Part shown: piece after piece, positions 24,349 through 33,942 of the stretch
How the letters are laid out: the number at the start of each line of letters is the position of its first letter
Numbering within the stretch: the first letter of the stretch is position 1
Assembly (NCBI GenBank): GCA_963788285.1
Contig: CAWBGB010000012.1
Location: 310,001-374,000, forward strand
Direction: 5' to 3'
DNA: 64,000 nucleotides
DNA from: Alicyclobacillus_A sp963788285
GTDB taxonomy: Bacteria > Bacillota > Bacilli > Alicyclobacillales > Alicyclobacillaceae
Translations under genes and position numbers: made by a program
Notes under the pieces: generated by a model
Seen by the model: the letters and a program-made list of their open reading frames with translations, nothing else
The model's database searches: none
Told to the model about the DNA's origin: nothing

Positions 24349-26331
24349 TCACGAGGTGAATTTCACCTCACTGGCGGAGCGCCGAAGATGACTTTGGTAG
24401 TGTTTTGAGTCTCGCAAATCGCGCGGGACAACATGTTCAACAACATGATACGCGCTCTCTGTCCGTTCGGCAAACCCCAGTTCGACAAATGTCTCTAGCG
24501 CGATTTTCGCATCCTCCGCACTGCGCTCCGGTACCGAAGAGACAGCCTCTTGCAGCGTCAGTTTGCGGCGCGCGTGCAGCAAACGGTACAAGTATCCAAG
24601 TTCTTGCCGCAACAACGGTTTCCGGAGAAGAAACGCATCTATCACCCGCAGTTGTGCAGAGGTCTTCCCCTTCCAGGTGTTTCGCTCGAGTGAAACAACT
24701 GCAGACACCGTCCATTCCCGTTGCCAGCGCACCACATCCTCGGGCGCTCGAAACCAGACCAAGTCGCACTCCTGTTTTCCTTCCCGTACGCGAATCCGTA
24801 CGTGCTTCCCGCTTCCCATCGGCGTGACCTGAACCACCGTCACCGGACCTACGTAGAACGTCAGTGGCGGATTGTCCGGGCCGTGCGGCGCAAACCGTTC
24901 CACCCACTCCAAGGTCTCCAGCGTCACTTCGCCAAGCGGCAAGTAGTCGTCGGCAACCGGAGCATCGGGTGGATCCGCGGAATCCTTGTGGTACGATTTG
25001 GCAGCGGCGCAGAGTGCCGCACGGAACTTCTCCAGGTTCGCCTTGTCGACGGCACAGCCAATCGCCGCTTCGTGGCCGCCAAAGTGAACCAAATAGTCTT
25101 TGCATTGTGCCACCACTTCGTGCAATGGAAAGCCGTCAGAAGCCCGCCCGGAGCCGCGAAGAAGTCCGGTACCATCATCCGCGAAAACCAGAGCCGGGCG
25201 CCCCGTGGCGTTCACGAGCCGAGCTGCTGCAATGCCCGCCACCCCCAGATTCCAGGCGCCCGAGACGACAATCACGGGTGAGGTGCCGCTCGGATCGAGT
25301 GCCTGATGCTGCTCCAGTGCTTCCTGATAGACCCGCTCGGTGTCATCCTTCCGTTCCCGGTTCCACGCTTCGATGCGTTCGGCCAACGGCGCGGCCTCTT
25401 CGTCCGTCTTGGACATCAGTAGGTCCAGCGCTACCATGGCTGTCCCCATCCGTCCTGCAGCGTTCAAACGTGGAGTAATGGACCAGAGAACAGCCGTCTC
25501 AGACAGCGTCTGTGCGTCAACCCTCGCGACATGGCAAAGCGCCCGCCACCCTGGGTGCTCACACTGGCGCAAAAAGGAAAGGCCTTCCTTCACTAGCTTG
25601 CGGTTTTCCACGCTCATGGGCATCATGTCCGCTAGCGCGCCGAGCGCCGCAAGCCCCGTGTGCCAATTCAGTAACGGTATTGCGCCGGTACCTTGTACGC
25701 CGTGCCGTAACAAGGCTTCCGCCAACTTGCGGGCCACACCAGCGCCGGACAGCGTTCGTACCTCACTGCCATCTGCGCGGGCCCAGTGTAACGTCACAAG
25801 GGCGGACTCGGGTAGCGTGTCCCCAGGTTCATGGTGATCCGTGAGGACCACGTCCATGCCCAATGACACGGCATAATCGATAGCTTCGTGCGCACGAATC
25901 CCGTTGTCGACGGTCACGAGCATGGTACTTCCCAACGCGTAAGCCTGGTCCACCAGCCGTTTTGACAGGCCATACCCATCCTCAACGCGATGGGGAATCA
26001 AACAACTCCACGTAATTCCCAGCGCCTCCAATGTGGTTGCGAGGATGGCGCTGGCGGTGACACCATCTACGTCGTAGTCACCGACAATGCAGACGCGCTC
26101 TCCGGCTGCAGCGGCTGTTAACAGTCTATCCACCGCCGCATCCATATCCCAAAACACCGCAGGACTCAGCCATTCCGAAGACTCCGGTCGCAGCCATGTT
26201 GCAATCCTTTCTTTAGGGATATTCCGAATGCACAACCACTTGGCCACGCGATGTGGCAATTGATGTGTGGTCGCAATGCTCCGGGCCAAAGCGTCATCAA
26301 CGCGTGCTGTACGCCAGAGGGGGGTGGTCAC
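24349..26331 (-). CDS. recJ: Single-stranded-DNA-specific exonuclease RecJ
   Basis: 5'-3' exonuclease on single-stranded DNA for recombination and repair. The 660-residue protein has the DHH phosphoesterase motifs VGDYDVDGVTASA (about 80-92), VTVDNGI, DVVLTDHHEPGD, and the DHHA1 motif FGGHEAAIG near residue 415. The usual OB domain (PVTVVQVTPMGSGKHVRI) and a Bacilli-type C-terminal extension follow. It begins at GTG 26331, overlapping the CDF gene stop by four bases, so the two genes are translationally coupled. Confidence 0.96.
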   Translation of the reverse strand: MTTPLWRTARVDDALARSIATTHQLPHRVAKWLCIRNIPKERIATWLRPESSEWLSPAVFWDMDAAVDRLLTAAAAGERVCIVGDYDVDGVTASAILATTLEALGITWSCLIPHRVEDGYGLSKRLVDQAYALGSTMLVTVDNGIRAHEAIDYAVSLGMDVVLTDHHEPGDTLPESALVTLHWARADGSEVRTLSGAGVARKLAEALLRHGVQGTGAIPLLNWHTGLAALGALADMMPMSVENRKLVKEGLSFLRQCEHPGWRALCHVARVDAQTLSETAVLWSITPRLNAAGRMGTAMVALDLLMSKTDEEAAPLAERIEAWNRERKDDTERVYQEALEQHQALDPSGTSPVIVVSGAWNLGVAGIAAARLVNATGRPALVFADDGTGLLRGSGRASDGFPLHEVVAQCKDYLVHFGGHEAAIGCAVDKANLEKFRAALCAAAKSYHKDSADPPDAPVADDYLPLGEVTLETLEWVERFAPHGPDNPPLTFYVGPVTVVQVTPMGSGKHVRIRVREGKQECDLVWFRAPEDVVRWQREWTVSAVVSLERNTWKGKTSAQLRVIDAFLLRKPLLRQELGYLYRLLHARRKLTLQEAVSSVPERSAEDAKIALETFVELGFAERTESAYHVVEHVVPRDLRDSKHYQSHLRRSASEVKFTS

Positions 26332-27269
26332 GGGCGCTCACTCTCCATACAAGGATTGGAATGACTCGGATTCACGTGGACAAACACGTCGTGAACCCGC
26401 GGGAAGTCACGCATCATTTCACGCTTGACTTCGGAAGCGATGTCGTGACCTTCCGCAACCGTGAGAGTGGCGTTCACCTGAATTTTTACGTCCACAATCA
26501 CATATGTACCATGGTCTCTGGCGCGAAGTTCGTCAATTGCAATCACGCCAGGAATGGTTTGAATCAAAGACTCATACGGCTTCAGATCCTCTTCTCCGAC
26601 AGCGCGGTCCATCAGCAATTGCGTAGAGTCCAGGGCGATGCCGTACCCCATTTTCAGGACCAGCAGAGCCACAAACGCTCCTGCCACGGCATCCATGTAG
26701 AGCAGCCAGCGGATACCGAGCCACTGTCCCACCAGTGACAGGAGAATACCCACCAGCGCAGCAAACGACGAATAGACGTCGGAGCGGTGATCCATGGCGC
26801 TGGCCAAAAGGCTCTTGCTGTTCAACTTTTTGCCTAGGCGGTAGTTGTAGCGGTACAATAGTTCCTTGATCACAATCGCGGCCATCGCAGCATATGCGGA
26901 CAACCACTGCGGTTTTGTCGGTTCAGACCAAAATGCGCGAATGGACCGATAGCCGACATCGAGCGAGGCGACCATCAGCAAACACGCAACAAGCGCAGTG
27001 CTAATCAATTCTGCCTTGCCATGACCGTACGGGTGATCTTCATCAGGTGGTCTGCGCGCCACCCGCAAGCCAATCATCACAGCGACGGATCCCGCCAAGT
27101 CCGCCGCCGAATGCGCGGCGTCAGCAAACAGTGCGCGGCTTCCCGTCCATAAGCCAACCACACCTTTGGCTACCATCAACAACACATTGACAATGACAGA
27201 AATCCACGCTGCCACCGCCGCTTCCCGATGGGCTGGTTGGCGAACGTGGGTTTCATCTTGCTCGTTCAC
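26328..27269 (-). CDS. Cation diffusion facilitator family transporter
   Basis: A 313-residue proton-coupled exporter of Zn, Mn, Fe or Co. Six helices carry the metal-site motifs DAAHSAADLAGS (helix 2) and SAMDHRSDVYSS (helix 5), and a cytosolic C-terminal ferredoxin-like domain (about 215-313; VDVKIQVNATLTVAEGHDIA) follows. The cytosolic loop has HPYGHGKAE. GTG 27269 is seven bases after AAGGAGG. Metal specificity cannot be read with confidence. It lies directly upstream of recJ with a four-base overlap. Confidence 0.92.
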   Translation of the reverse strand: MNEQDETHVRQPAHREAAVAAWISVIVNVLLMVAKGVVGLWTGSRALFADAAHSAADLAGSVAVMIGLRVARRPPDEDHPYGHGKAELISTALVACLLMVASLDVGYRSIRAFWSEPTKPQWLSAYAAMAAIVIKELLYRYNYRLGKKLNSKSLLASAMDHRSDVYSSFAALVGILLSLVGQWLGIRWLLYMDAVAGAFVALLVLKMGYGIALDSTQLLMDRAVGEEDLKPYESLIQTIPGVIAIDELRARDHGTYVIVDVKIQVNATLTVAEGHDIASEVKREMMRDFPRVHDVFVHVNPSHSNPCMESERP

Positions 27270-27334
27270 GTGGAGTCCTCCTTGCCCGGTACCCTGTTGC
27301 GTCATGGCATTCCTATAACACGCTGGAGAAGAAT

Positions 27335-27358
27335 AACGCGCCCCCACAGGAGCGCGTT
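27335..27358 (-). terminator. Hairpin after secF
   Basis: GC-rich stem AACGCGC/GCGCGTT with a 10-base loop just past the secF stop; the leftward transcript then reads ATTCTTCTCC. A modest T content suggests partial termination. Confidence 0.55.
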
Positions 27359-27369
27359 GGACGTTCAAT

Positions 27370-28281
27370 TTAATCAACCGACTCGGCAGGTTTAGACTTT
27401 GGCAACTGTCTGCCTCGCCAAGTCACCCAGATGGGACTTGCGATGAATATGGAGCTGTACGCACCACTGACGAGTCCCACAATCAGTGCAAACGTGAAGT
27501 TGTGAATCGACTGACCACCGAAGAAGTAAAGCATCACCGCTGCAATCAACACAGTGACGACGGTATTGATGGACCGCGACATGGTCTGCCACAGACTCTT
27601 GTTCACCAACCGCTCCAGTTCTCCACGAGACCTCGGCTTTGCCAGTTTCATGTTTTCCCGGATCCGGTCGAAAATGACGATGGTGTCGTTGATAGAATAC
27701 CCGACAATGGTCAAAATTGCAGCCACGAACGTCAAATCCACTTCCAGACGCAGAATGGCAAATACAGCCATGACAATGAAAGCGTCGTGCAATAGCGCGA
27801 CAATTCCTGACACGGCGAAGCGGTATTCAAAGCGAATCGCCATGTACGCCACGATGAACAGAGACGCTAACAACACGGCCCAGACCGCCTTCTGGGAAGT
27901 TTGCTGCGCGACCACTGGATCGACAGTATCGACAGTGTCTCCAGTGGATTTCGGAAAAACCTTTTTCTCCTCGATACCGATTTTCGCGATTTGCGCCTGT
28001 GACAACGTGGTTGGGAAACGAATCATAGCAATGTCTCCGCGCGTCCCTGCAACAGTGATGGAACCTTCGCCGACACTCAAACCAATGTCGTTGAACATAC
28101 TGCTAACCTTCTCGACGTTGACAGGCTCATTTAACTGAAGCTGAACCTGGGATCCGGCCTTAAAGTCCGTACCGAGGTTGAATCCGAATACGGCGAAGAT
28201 GATCAAACCAGCGACAGTGATAGCCAGTGACAAACCAAAAAACCACCATTTCCGCCTTACAATGTCAAACCGGGCCTTCAT
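27370..28281 (-). CDS. secF: Protein translocase subunit SecF
   Basis: With SecD, uses the proton gradient to aid protein export through SecYEG. The 303-residue protein has a first helix (WWFFGLSLAITVAGLIIF), the periplasmic P4-type domain with DFKAGSQVQLQ, and five more helices including GYSINDTIVIFDRIREN, the conserved D-TI-V-DR region. It overlaps secD by four bases. B. subtilis has a fused SecDF; here the two are separate. Confidence 0.96.
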   Translation of the reverse strand: MKARFDIVRRKWWFFGLSLAITVAGLIIFAVFGFNLGTDFKAGSQVQLQLNEPVNVEKVSSMFNDIGLSVGEGSITVAGTRGDIAMIRFPTTLSQAQIAKIGIEEKKVFPKSTGDTVDTVDPVVAQQTSQKAVWAVLLASLFIVAYMAIRFEYRFAVSGIVALLHDAFIVMAVFAILRLEVDLTFVAAILTIVGYSINDTIVIFDRIRENMKLAKPRSRGELERLVNKSLWQTMSRSINTVVTVLIAAVMLYFFGGQSIHNFTFALIVGLVSGAYSSIFIASPIWVTWRGRQLPKSKPAESVD

Positions 28282-29567
28282 TTCTGCACCACCCCTTTCC
28301 CGATACCATACCACCAGGGGTTGTTGACCACGTTCGACTTGGTAAACAGGAGCAACATCGCGCGGCTCAACAGCACAGCTGTCAACAGGCTGATGACTAT
28401 GCTCAACATCAGCGAAATCGCAAACCCGCGAACGTCAGCTTCTCCAAACCAGTACATCACTGCACCTGCAATGAATGTCGTAACGTTGGAATCGATGATG
28501 GCGCGGAGCGCACGCTTGTTACCGGCAATTACGCTCGACTGCAGGCTCTTCCCGTTCCTCATCTCGTCCTTGATGCGCTCGTACGTGATGATGTTGGCAT
28601 CGACCGCTATGCCAACGCCCAGCACGAGAGCAGCCAACCCCGGCAGCGTCAGCACGACGTGCAAGCCCGCGAACGTCACCAAGACCAGGTACAAGTACGC
28701 CACCAGCGCAATGTCAGCAATCAGTCCAGCCAAACGGTAGAGGACCAACATAAACAGGAAAATCAAGAGAATGGCCGCAATCCCAGCCCACATCGTGGCC
28801 TTTAAAGAGGCAATACCGAGTGATGGACCCACGTTGGTGGAACTAACCAGCTTGAGGGGGTATGGCAACGCGCCAGCGTTCAGCTGCTTGGCGAGGGTTT
28901 CACACTTCTCCGGCGTATTCAGGTCGCCGCCAGAGATTTCCGATTTCCCGTCGTACATCACCGATTGAATCACGGGATCCGTCAACAGGTTGCCGTTCAA
29001 GAACACGTAAATCGGCTTACCCAGGTATTCCTGGGTGATCTTTTCCCACTTGGCTGGATCTTTGAATTGAAGCGTGACAACATTCTGTCCGGTTTGGTCG
29101 GTGGCCCATTGTGAATTGCTCATTAAATCCGCGCCCGTTGCAAGTGGCTTCTGCTTGGGAGCTGGTGTCCATTTCCCCGTCTTCGGATTGAAAGTGGCAC
29201 TCCCGTAGATCTCCAAATTCGCTTGCTCGCCAATAATCTGTTGATAGTAATTTTGATCAAAATCGCCTGCGATTTGAACGTCAATGCGATTGCCGTCCTC
29301 CAAGTTAATGACGGGCGAAGAGACGCCCAGAGAATCAACACGCAGTTCCACGGCTTGCAACGCAGCCTGGATTCCATCTTTCGTCAACGGATGATCTTGT
29401 GTGGGCTCAATTTGATACAGCAGGTCAAAACCGCCCTTGAGATCCAAGCCTAGCGGAATGGAATTCCACAGTTTCATGGACGTTCCCGCCGTCAGCCCGA
29501 CAACGATACAGACTATCACGAAAAACAGGCCAAAACGGCCCCATCTCCTGCTGCTTCTGTTCTTCAA
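28278..29567 (-). CDS. secD: Protein translocase subunit SecD
   Basis: 429 residues: first helix FGLFFVIVCIVVGLTAG, conserved GLDLKGGFDLLY, a P1-type external domain, and a block of five C-terminal helices with LPGLAALVLGVGIAVDANI and ITYERIKDEMR. It lies upstream of secF and is read from a well-formed promoter at 29656-29684. Length is typical of bacilli with separate SecD. Confidence 0.96.
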   Translation of the reverse strand: MKNRSSRRWGRFGLFFVIVCIVVGLTAGTSMKLWNSIPLGLDLKGGFDLLYQIEPTQDHPLTKDGIQAALQAVELRVDSLGVSSPVINLEDGNRIDVQIAGDFDQNYYQQIIGEQANLEIYGSATFNPKTGKWTPAPKQKPLATGADLMSNSQWATDQTGQNVVTLQFKDPAKWEKITQEYLGKPIYVFLNGNLLTDPVIQSVMYDGKSEISGGDLNTPEKCETLAKQLNAGALPYPLKLVSSTNVGPSLGIASLKATMWAGIAAILLIFLFMLVLYRLAGLIADIALVAYLYLVLVTFAGLHVVLTLPGLAALVLGVGIAVDANIITYERIKDEMRNGKSLQSSVIAGNKRALRAIIDSNVTTFIAGAVMYWFGEADVRGFAISLMLSIVISLLTAVLLSRAMLLLFTKSNVVNNPWWYGIGKGVVQK

Positions 29568-29655
29568 GCGGTCAATCTCCTAACGCGCAGTATTTTCCTA
29601 ATGAATCCGGGGTGCATTTGCTGAAGACGTGAAGCACCACACTGACACTTTTCCT

Positions 29656-29684
29656 AGTATAATAAGGAAACTTTTCAGCGTCAA
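29656..29684 (-). promoter_or_regulatory. Sigma-A-type promoter for secD-secF
   Basis: On the minus strand, TTGACG (29679-29684) and TATACT (29656-29661) are separated by exactly 17 bases, about 90 bases before the secD start. The -35 box overlaps the end of the upstream comN gene. Confidence 0.75.
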
Positions 29685-29953
29685 ACGAAGCGTTCGCCAA
29701 GATTTCCCTTGTACGCGTTCATGGTCAAATAATTCATGAATTGGCCAACGCTGAGGCCAAAAATCGCGGCAACCACTTGATGCAAGGCAGGATTTCCCTT
29801 CATCGTACCTTGAACACACTCGAGAACATCGAACGCAGTGACTTCTTCATAACCGAGTAAGTGGAACTCTTCGGCTTTCACAGCACAAAGTGGTAAGAGA
29901 TCCTGTATGTAGGCATCCCACGTAAACACCTCTGCGGTTGGTTGGTTCTCCAC
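29681..29953 (-). CDS. comN: ComN-type post-transcriptional regulator
   Basis: A 90-residue protein matching the ComN family: TWDAYIQDLLPLCAVKAEEF, then EVTAFDVLECVQ and a C-terminal helix with LSVGQFMNYLTMNAY. In B. subtilis ComN is needed for comE mRNA accumulation and septal localisation. GTG 29953 has GGAGGG six bases upstream, which decides the start over in-frame codons up to 30040. It is next to secDF as in Bacillus, and diverges from spoVB. Confidence 0.8.
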   Translation of the reverse strand: MENQPTAEVFTWDAYIQDLLPLCAVKAEEFHLLGYEEVTAFDVLECVQGTMKGNPALHQVVAAIFGLSVGQFMNYLTMNAYKGNLGERFV

Positions 29954-30111
29954 CTTGATCCCTCCACCGAAACGCTTCTTTCGTTCGTGAACAACTGCTA
30001 TTTCTACAAACCATCGAAGATTCCTGCGTCGTTTCGACAAGCACTGCGGACTAACGGTCGTTACTACTGCATATGGTCATAGAGACATGCTATCGGAAAG
30101 GTGAACGCGGC

Positions 30112-31692
30112 ATGAACAGATCTTTCCTGCACGGAGCCATGGTTTTGATGGTTGCCATGCTCGTAACCCGAGTCATGGGCTTTGCCTACCGAATTATGCT
30201 CACCCGTATGATTGGTGCATCAGGGATAGGCCTGTTCCAAATGGTGTTCCCACTGCTCGGCTTCGTAATGACCTTCGTGACTGCGGGTCTACCGATTGCC
30301 ATCTCCAAGCTCGTCGCGGAAGCGTATGTTCAACAGGACCGCGTCCGCATCCAGCGAATCCTTCGTGTCAGTACGGCCGTCATTTTAACCATGGCCGCCG
30401 TGTTTACTATCCTGATGTGGCTCCTACGCCACCAGGTGCAGAAACATTGGTTGACAGATCCGAACGCATACACGACCTATCTCGCGATGATTCCGATTGT
30501 CGCCGTCATTGCTGTGTCCGCCATCTTTCGCGGCTATTTCCAAGGCCTGCAGGACATGGCGCCCCCGGCTTGGGCGTCGATACTGGAACAAACCGTTCGC
30601 ATTCTCAGCGTCTGGGCACTTGCCACGTACTTCATGCAATACTCACTGGCGTTTGCCGCGGCCGCCGCGATGATAGGGATGGTGCTGGGCGAGTTAGCAG
30701 GCATGCTGTTTCTGGCGGCACAGTACGTGTGGCGTGGACGACCGAAGCTGATTCTTCCGGATGCACCGATGCGCAGTATGGAGAGTACGAGCAAGACCTT
30801 GAAGTCCATTGTTGAAGTCGCAGCACCCGTGACTCTGAGCCGGCTCATCTGGTCTGTGATTTACGCCCTAGAACCCGTACTTGTCACACGGGCGCTCCTC
30901 ACCGCTGGTCTGACAACCTCGACGGCGACCATGCTGTACGGACAGTACGGCGGCATGGCCATCCCACTGCTCGTGTTCCCTACCGTCTTTACAGGTTCAC
31001 TGCAGACCAATCTCGTTCCATCCGTGTCGGAAGCGGTGGCCGCCCGTTCCCATCACCGAGTACGCCGCCGCGTCGTGCAAAGTTGGACGATGACGGCGCT
31101 AGTTGGACTTCCAACATCCGTCATCCTGTGGCTGTACGCCGAGCCTCTGTGCCGAGTCGTCTTTAAGGAGCCATCAGTTGGCCCGATTTTAGCCATCATG
31201 GCACCGGCGGGGTTTCTCTTGTACCTACAAGGCCCACTATCTGCAATTTTGCAGGGTCTGAACCGCGCAGGGATAGCCCTGAGAAACTCTGTCATTGGCG
31301 GAGTGGCGCGGTTGGGGTTGATCTACGTCCTCGCGTCCGATCCACGCCTCACTATTCGCGGCGTCGCCTGGGCGCTGACGATATCCGTGTGCCTGACTGC
31401 CATCATGCACCTATGGAGTTTGAACCGCATTGTGGGGCTTACGATTGACGCCGTGGATACGCTGAAAATTCTCTTTTCCACTATTGCCATGACCGTATTT
31501 TTCCACATCCTCACACCACCGCATGACCACATGCTGAGTCTGCAACTGCTGTTTGCCGTTAGCGCTGGACTGTTGTTCTACTTTGTCCTGCTGTGCATGT
31601 TACGCGTGGTCACCACGCGACGAGTTCGCCGCATCCCACGGGTTGGACGCTGGCTTTCCATCATGGTGTCGGCCATTCCGTTTTCAATGTGA
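30112..31692 (+). CDS. spoVB: Stage V sporulation protein B-like flippase
   Basis: A 526-residue MATE/MurJ-like membrane protein with about 14 helices, probably moving lipid-linked cell-wall precursors for spore cortex synthesis. The start MNRSFLHGAMVLMVAMLVTR and the following RMIGASGIGLFQMVFPL and TAGLPIAISKLVAE are typical SpoVB. ATG 30112 follows AAAGGTGA. Its last 9 bases overlap the end of the convergent DUF421 gene. Position beside secDF matches the Bacillus order. Confidence 0.92.
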   Translation: MNRSFLHGAMVLMVAMLVTRVMGFAYRIMLTRMIGASGIGLFQMVFPLLGFVMTFVTAGLPIAISKLVAEAYVQQDRVRIQRILRVSTAVILTMAAVFTILMWLLRHQVQKHWLTDPNAYTTYLAMIPIVAVIAVSAIFRGYFQGLQDMAPPAWASILEQTVRILSVWALATYFMQYSLAFAAAAAMIGMVLGELAGMLFLAAQYVWRGRPKLILPDAPMRSMESTSKTLKSIVEVAAPVTLSRLIWSVIYALEPVLVTRALLTAGLTTSTATMLYGQYGGMAIPLLVFPTVFTGSLQTNLVPSVSEAVAARSHHRVRRRVVQSWTMTALVGLPTSVILWLYAEPLCRVVFKEPSVGPILAIMAPAGFLLYLQGPLSAILQGLNRAGIALRNSVIGGVARLGLIYVLASDPRLTIRGVAWALTISVCLTAIMHLWSLNRIVGLTIDAVDTLKILFSTIAMTVFFHILTPPHDHMLSLQLLFAVSAGLLFYFVLLCMLRVVTTRRVRRIPRVGRWLSIMVSAIPFSM

Positions 31693-32424
31693 CCCATCGC
31701 TGGCGTTTCCTTCGCGCTTAACGCTGTTTCCATCGCCGTTGTCCATCGCGTCAATGAACAGCGTGCCTTCTGGATCCACCGACGCGAAGAACACGTCCTC
31801 CATGCGCTCGTATCCGCGCCGGTTCAACTCTTGCAGCAGCCACGTTTTGTCGCGACGCAAATGGTCTAGTGTCTTTTGAATGGGTTGACCGTCCTTGATT
31901 ACCGGCATGTGAATGCTCTCGGGAGACACTTTCTGATGGAGGTCAGCCGGAGTCACAGGCCTCCGTTCCGCCTTTGGAAACACACTTAGCTTTCCTGATG
32001 TTTCGAGAATCGCAAACTCCACATCTGCCACGTTGGCGATGCCCTTCTCACGCAGTTGCATCATCAGGTCGTTGACGGTATACCGCATCTTTCGCATTTC
32101 CTTGTCCTGAATCTGACCGTGTTCCACAAGAATCGTCGGTTCACCGTCAATCAAGTGGCGAAAACGGCGGCTTTTTAACTGTATGATTGCGACCAAGACT
32201 TGTAAAGCCACCAGGGAGCCGACGGAAAGCAGCGCCTGCATCAGTGGTTGGTCTGTATCCTCCATCGGTACTGTGGACAGCTCCGCAATCATCACCGAGA
32301 CGACGAAGTCGAATACAGACAGCTGTCCAATTTCACGCTTACCCATCACGCGCAAGGCAATCCCGACGACGATATACAGGATGACAATGCGCAGGCAAAA
32401 CTCCCAGATTGGTATCTTTAACAC
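31684..32424 (-). CDS. DUF421 (YetF/YcaP-like) membrane protein
   Basis: A 246-residue protein with two to three N-terminal helices (LRIVILYIVVGIALRVMG), the conserved GKREIGQLSVFDFVVSVMIA, then a cytosolic tandem fold (RHLIDGEPTILVEHGQI, LREKGIANVADVEFAILE). Several paralogues sit in spore or cell membranes of Bacilli (YetF, YrbG, YkjA, YdfR); one function shown in spores involves germinant-protein assembly. Start is GTG 32424. Its ribosome-binding GGAAGGGGG is buried in a 13-base hairpin (32430-32466). Confidence 0.87.
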   Translation of the reverse strand: MLKIPIWEFCLRIVILYIVVGIALRVMGKREIGQLSVFDFVVSVMIAELSTVPMEDTDQPLMQALLSVGSLVALQVLVAIIQLKSRRFRHLIDGEPTILVEHGQIQDKEMRKMRYTVNDLMMQLREKGIANVADVEFAILETSGKLSVFPKAERRPVTPADLHQKVSPESIHMPVIKDGQPIQKTLDHLRRDKTWLLQELNRRGYERMEDVFFASVDPEGTLFIDAMDNGDGNSVKREGNASDGSH

Positions 32425-32429
32425 GACAT

Positions 32430-32466
32430 AGCCCCCTTCCGGCCATAGTATGACCGGAAGGGGGCT
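32430..32466 (-). promoter_or_regulatory. Hairpin sequestering the ribosome-binding site of the DUF421 gene
   Basis: A perfect 13-base stem (AGCCCCCTTCCGG with its complement) around an 11-base loop, ending six bases before the GTG start. The Shine-Dalgarno sequence lies wholly within the 3' arm. There is no T tract, so a terminator is less likely than a translational control element. Confidence 0.55.
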
Positions 32467-32590
32467 GCCTTACGAATACAAACCTGTCCCTCCTCAACAC
32501 AAGATAACCCCAGGGCCCGGCAAGATGACACCGTCAGGCGAGTGACTCCCCTTTCAATGACGTCTGCATGCTGGTAAAGATGACGGAGAC

Positions 32591-33328
32591 CTAGTCAAAC
32601 AAATCGGTTGCGTCTACCACATACACAAAAGAATCTGTCAAAACCAAGGTGTGCAGGGACAAACTCCCCCCAGCTCCGCCCCCGAATTTGTGGTTGGCCA
32701 TCGCATTGACCAATCTGTCGGCCACAGCCGGCATCCGAGGAAGACATGTTTGGCAGCAGGATGAGAAATTCGTCCCCACCGTAAGCGACACGCGAACTCG
32801 TTTTGTCGCAGTGAAACAACCCGGTCGCGTCATCTCGGGAGGATTGATCGTGTAGCTTCTGATACGGTTTCGAGTTGTCAAACAGCACCGACATCTGGTT
32901 CGCTAATCCATCAAAGCATACGTCACGCCCGAGTAATCACTCGATATACATCTACCATCATGCACATGCTGATGCCGTACTCCCCGACGTTGAACGACCC
33001 GGTGGAAAACGCCATCGCGACCGCGCTCAGACAGACTGCTTCTGAGGCTCCATACAACACCATGATCCCGATAGGGAGCGTAGTCATTAAGGTGCCCTGT
33101 ACTTTCCCAAGAGGTACAGGGATAGTCTTCAGTACCGTGGCAAAGGCGCCGATCATTATGGCCAACATCCCGTTATACGACTGCAGGTGAGGAATGTAGA
33201 AAAGTGAGACGACTACGCCTACAACACCAACTACAAGTTCATAGATCGTGGATCTGAACTGCCTTGTCCGCTCCTCTTCTCCTCGTAAGGAGAGGAATGA
33301 TGCCTACAATATCAAGACCTTGCGCCAT
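32591..33328 (-). pseudogene. Degraded membrane-bound diguanylate cyclase (GGDEF)
   Basis: Fragments of one protein in different frames. A start at 33328 (MAQGLDIVGIIPLLTRR) shifts frame near 33290. Another frame then gives TIYELVVGVVGVVVSLFYI and further helices to about 32940, resembling the 5TM LytS-type sensor. The next frame has YQKLHDQSSRDDATGLFH, the first GGDEF-domain signature, followed after only nine residues by YGGDEFLILLP. About 60 residues normally between these, including the metal-binding segment, are missing. Reading decays after LPNMSSSDAG. No activity is expected. Confidence 0.8.
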
Positions 33329-33479
33329 GTATCTCTATCCGTCCACACCGGTTTGGATATTCGGAATGTTATGTATATTTATTGGGCACATCATTTCATA
33401 GCAGTCGCAAGAATATGAATAAATCAGATAGGTAAATGCAGGGGATCAAACGTTTTCAGTTGCGAAAGGAGCGAGTACA

Positions 33480-33878
33480 TTGGACATGTCGTTGCATGGA
33501 ACGATGCGGGTCCTCCGGCGCTTTCCCGTCCTGTACGGGCTGGCTTGGAGTTTGTTTCTAGCACTGGTGGGCATCCTGTGTGTGGCAGTGTGGGCTCACT
33601 ATGGATCGCCAAGCGACAGCCACATGCTTGTGGCGGCGTACGTGATTCACTGCTTGGCCATCTTTCTCGGCGGTATCGCCGGAAGCCGAGCTGCTGCGGA
33701 ACGAGGATGGTTTTACGGCGGAATGGTCGGCCTGTTATACGCTCTCGTCATGATTTGCATCGGACTTGTCGTGTTTACTACATTCTCTATGGACCCAAGT
33801 GGACTGTTTCGGTTGTTGTTGATGTGCCTGATTGGCTGTTTTGGAGGCGTTATCGGTGTTAATACCGTGTCTGACTGA
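33480..33878 (+). CDS. TIGR04086 family membrane protein (YrzE-like)
   Basis: A 132-residue protein of four helices: VLYGLAWSLFLALVGILCV, VAAYVIHCLAIFLGGIAGSR, GGMVGLLYALVMICIGLVVF and LLLMCLIGCFGGVIGV. The charged RAAAERGW loop after helix 2 is the family's usual mark. Start is TTG 33480, eight bases after AAAGGAG; an ATG at 33486 is too far from the site. In B. subtilis yrzE also lies by yajC, here convergent. Function unknown. Confidence 0.82.
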   Translation: MDMSLHGTMRVLRRFPVLYGLAWSLFLALVGILCVAVWAHYGSPSDSHMLVAAYVIHCLAIFLGGIAGSRAAAERGWFYGGMVGLLYALVMICIGLVVFTTFSMDPSGLFRLLLMCLIGCFGGVIGVNTVSD

Positions 33879-33912
33879 TCATGTCAGCCAAGCCAGATCC
33901 TTGGTTCCCACC

Positions 33913-33937
33913 AAAAAGCCCGCGCTCCGCGCGGGCT
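33913..33937 (-). terminator. Rho-independent terminator after yajC
   Basis: Nine-base stem AGCCCGCGC/GCGCGGGCT with a three-base loop; the leftward transcript ends in TTTTT. It ends the queA-tgt-yajC operon. Confidence 0.9.
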
Positions 33938-33942
33938 CGGAT

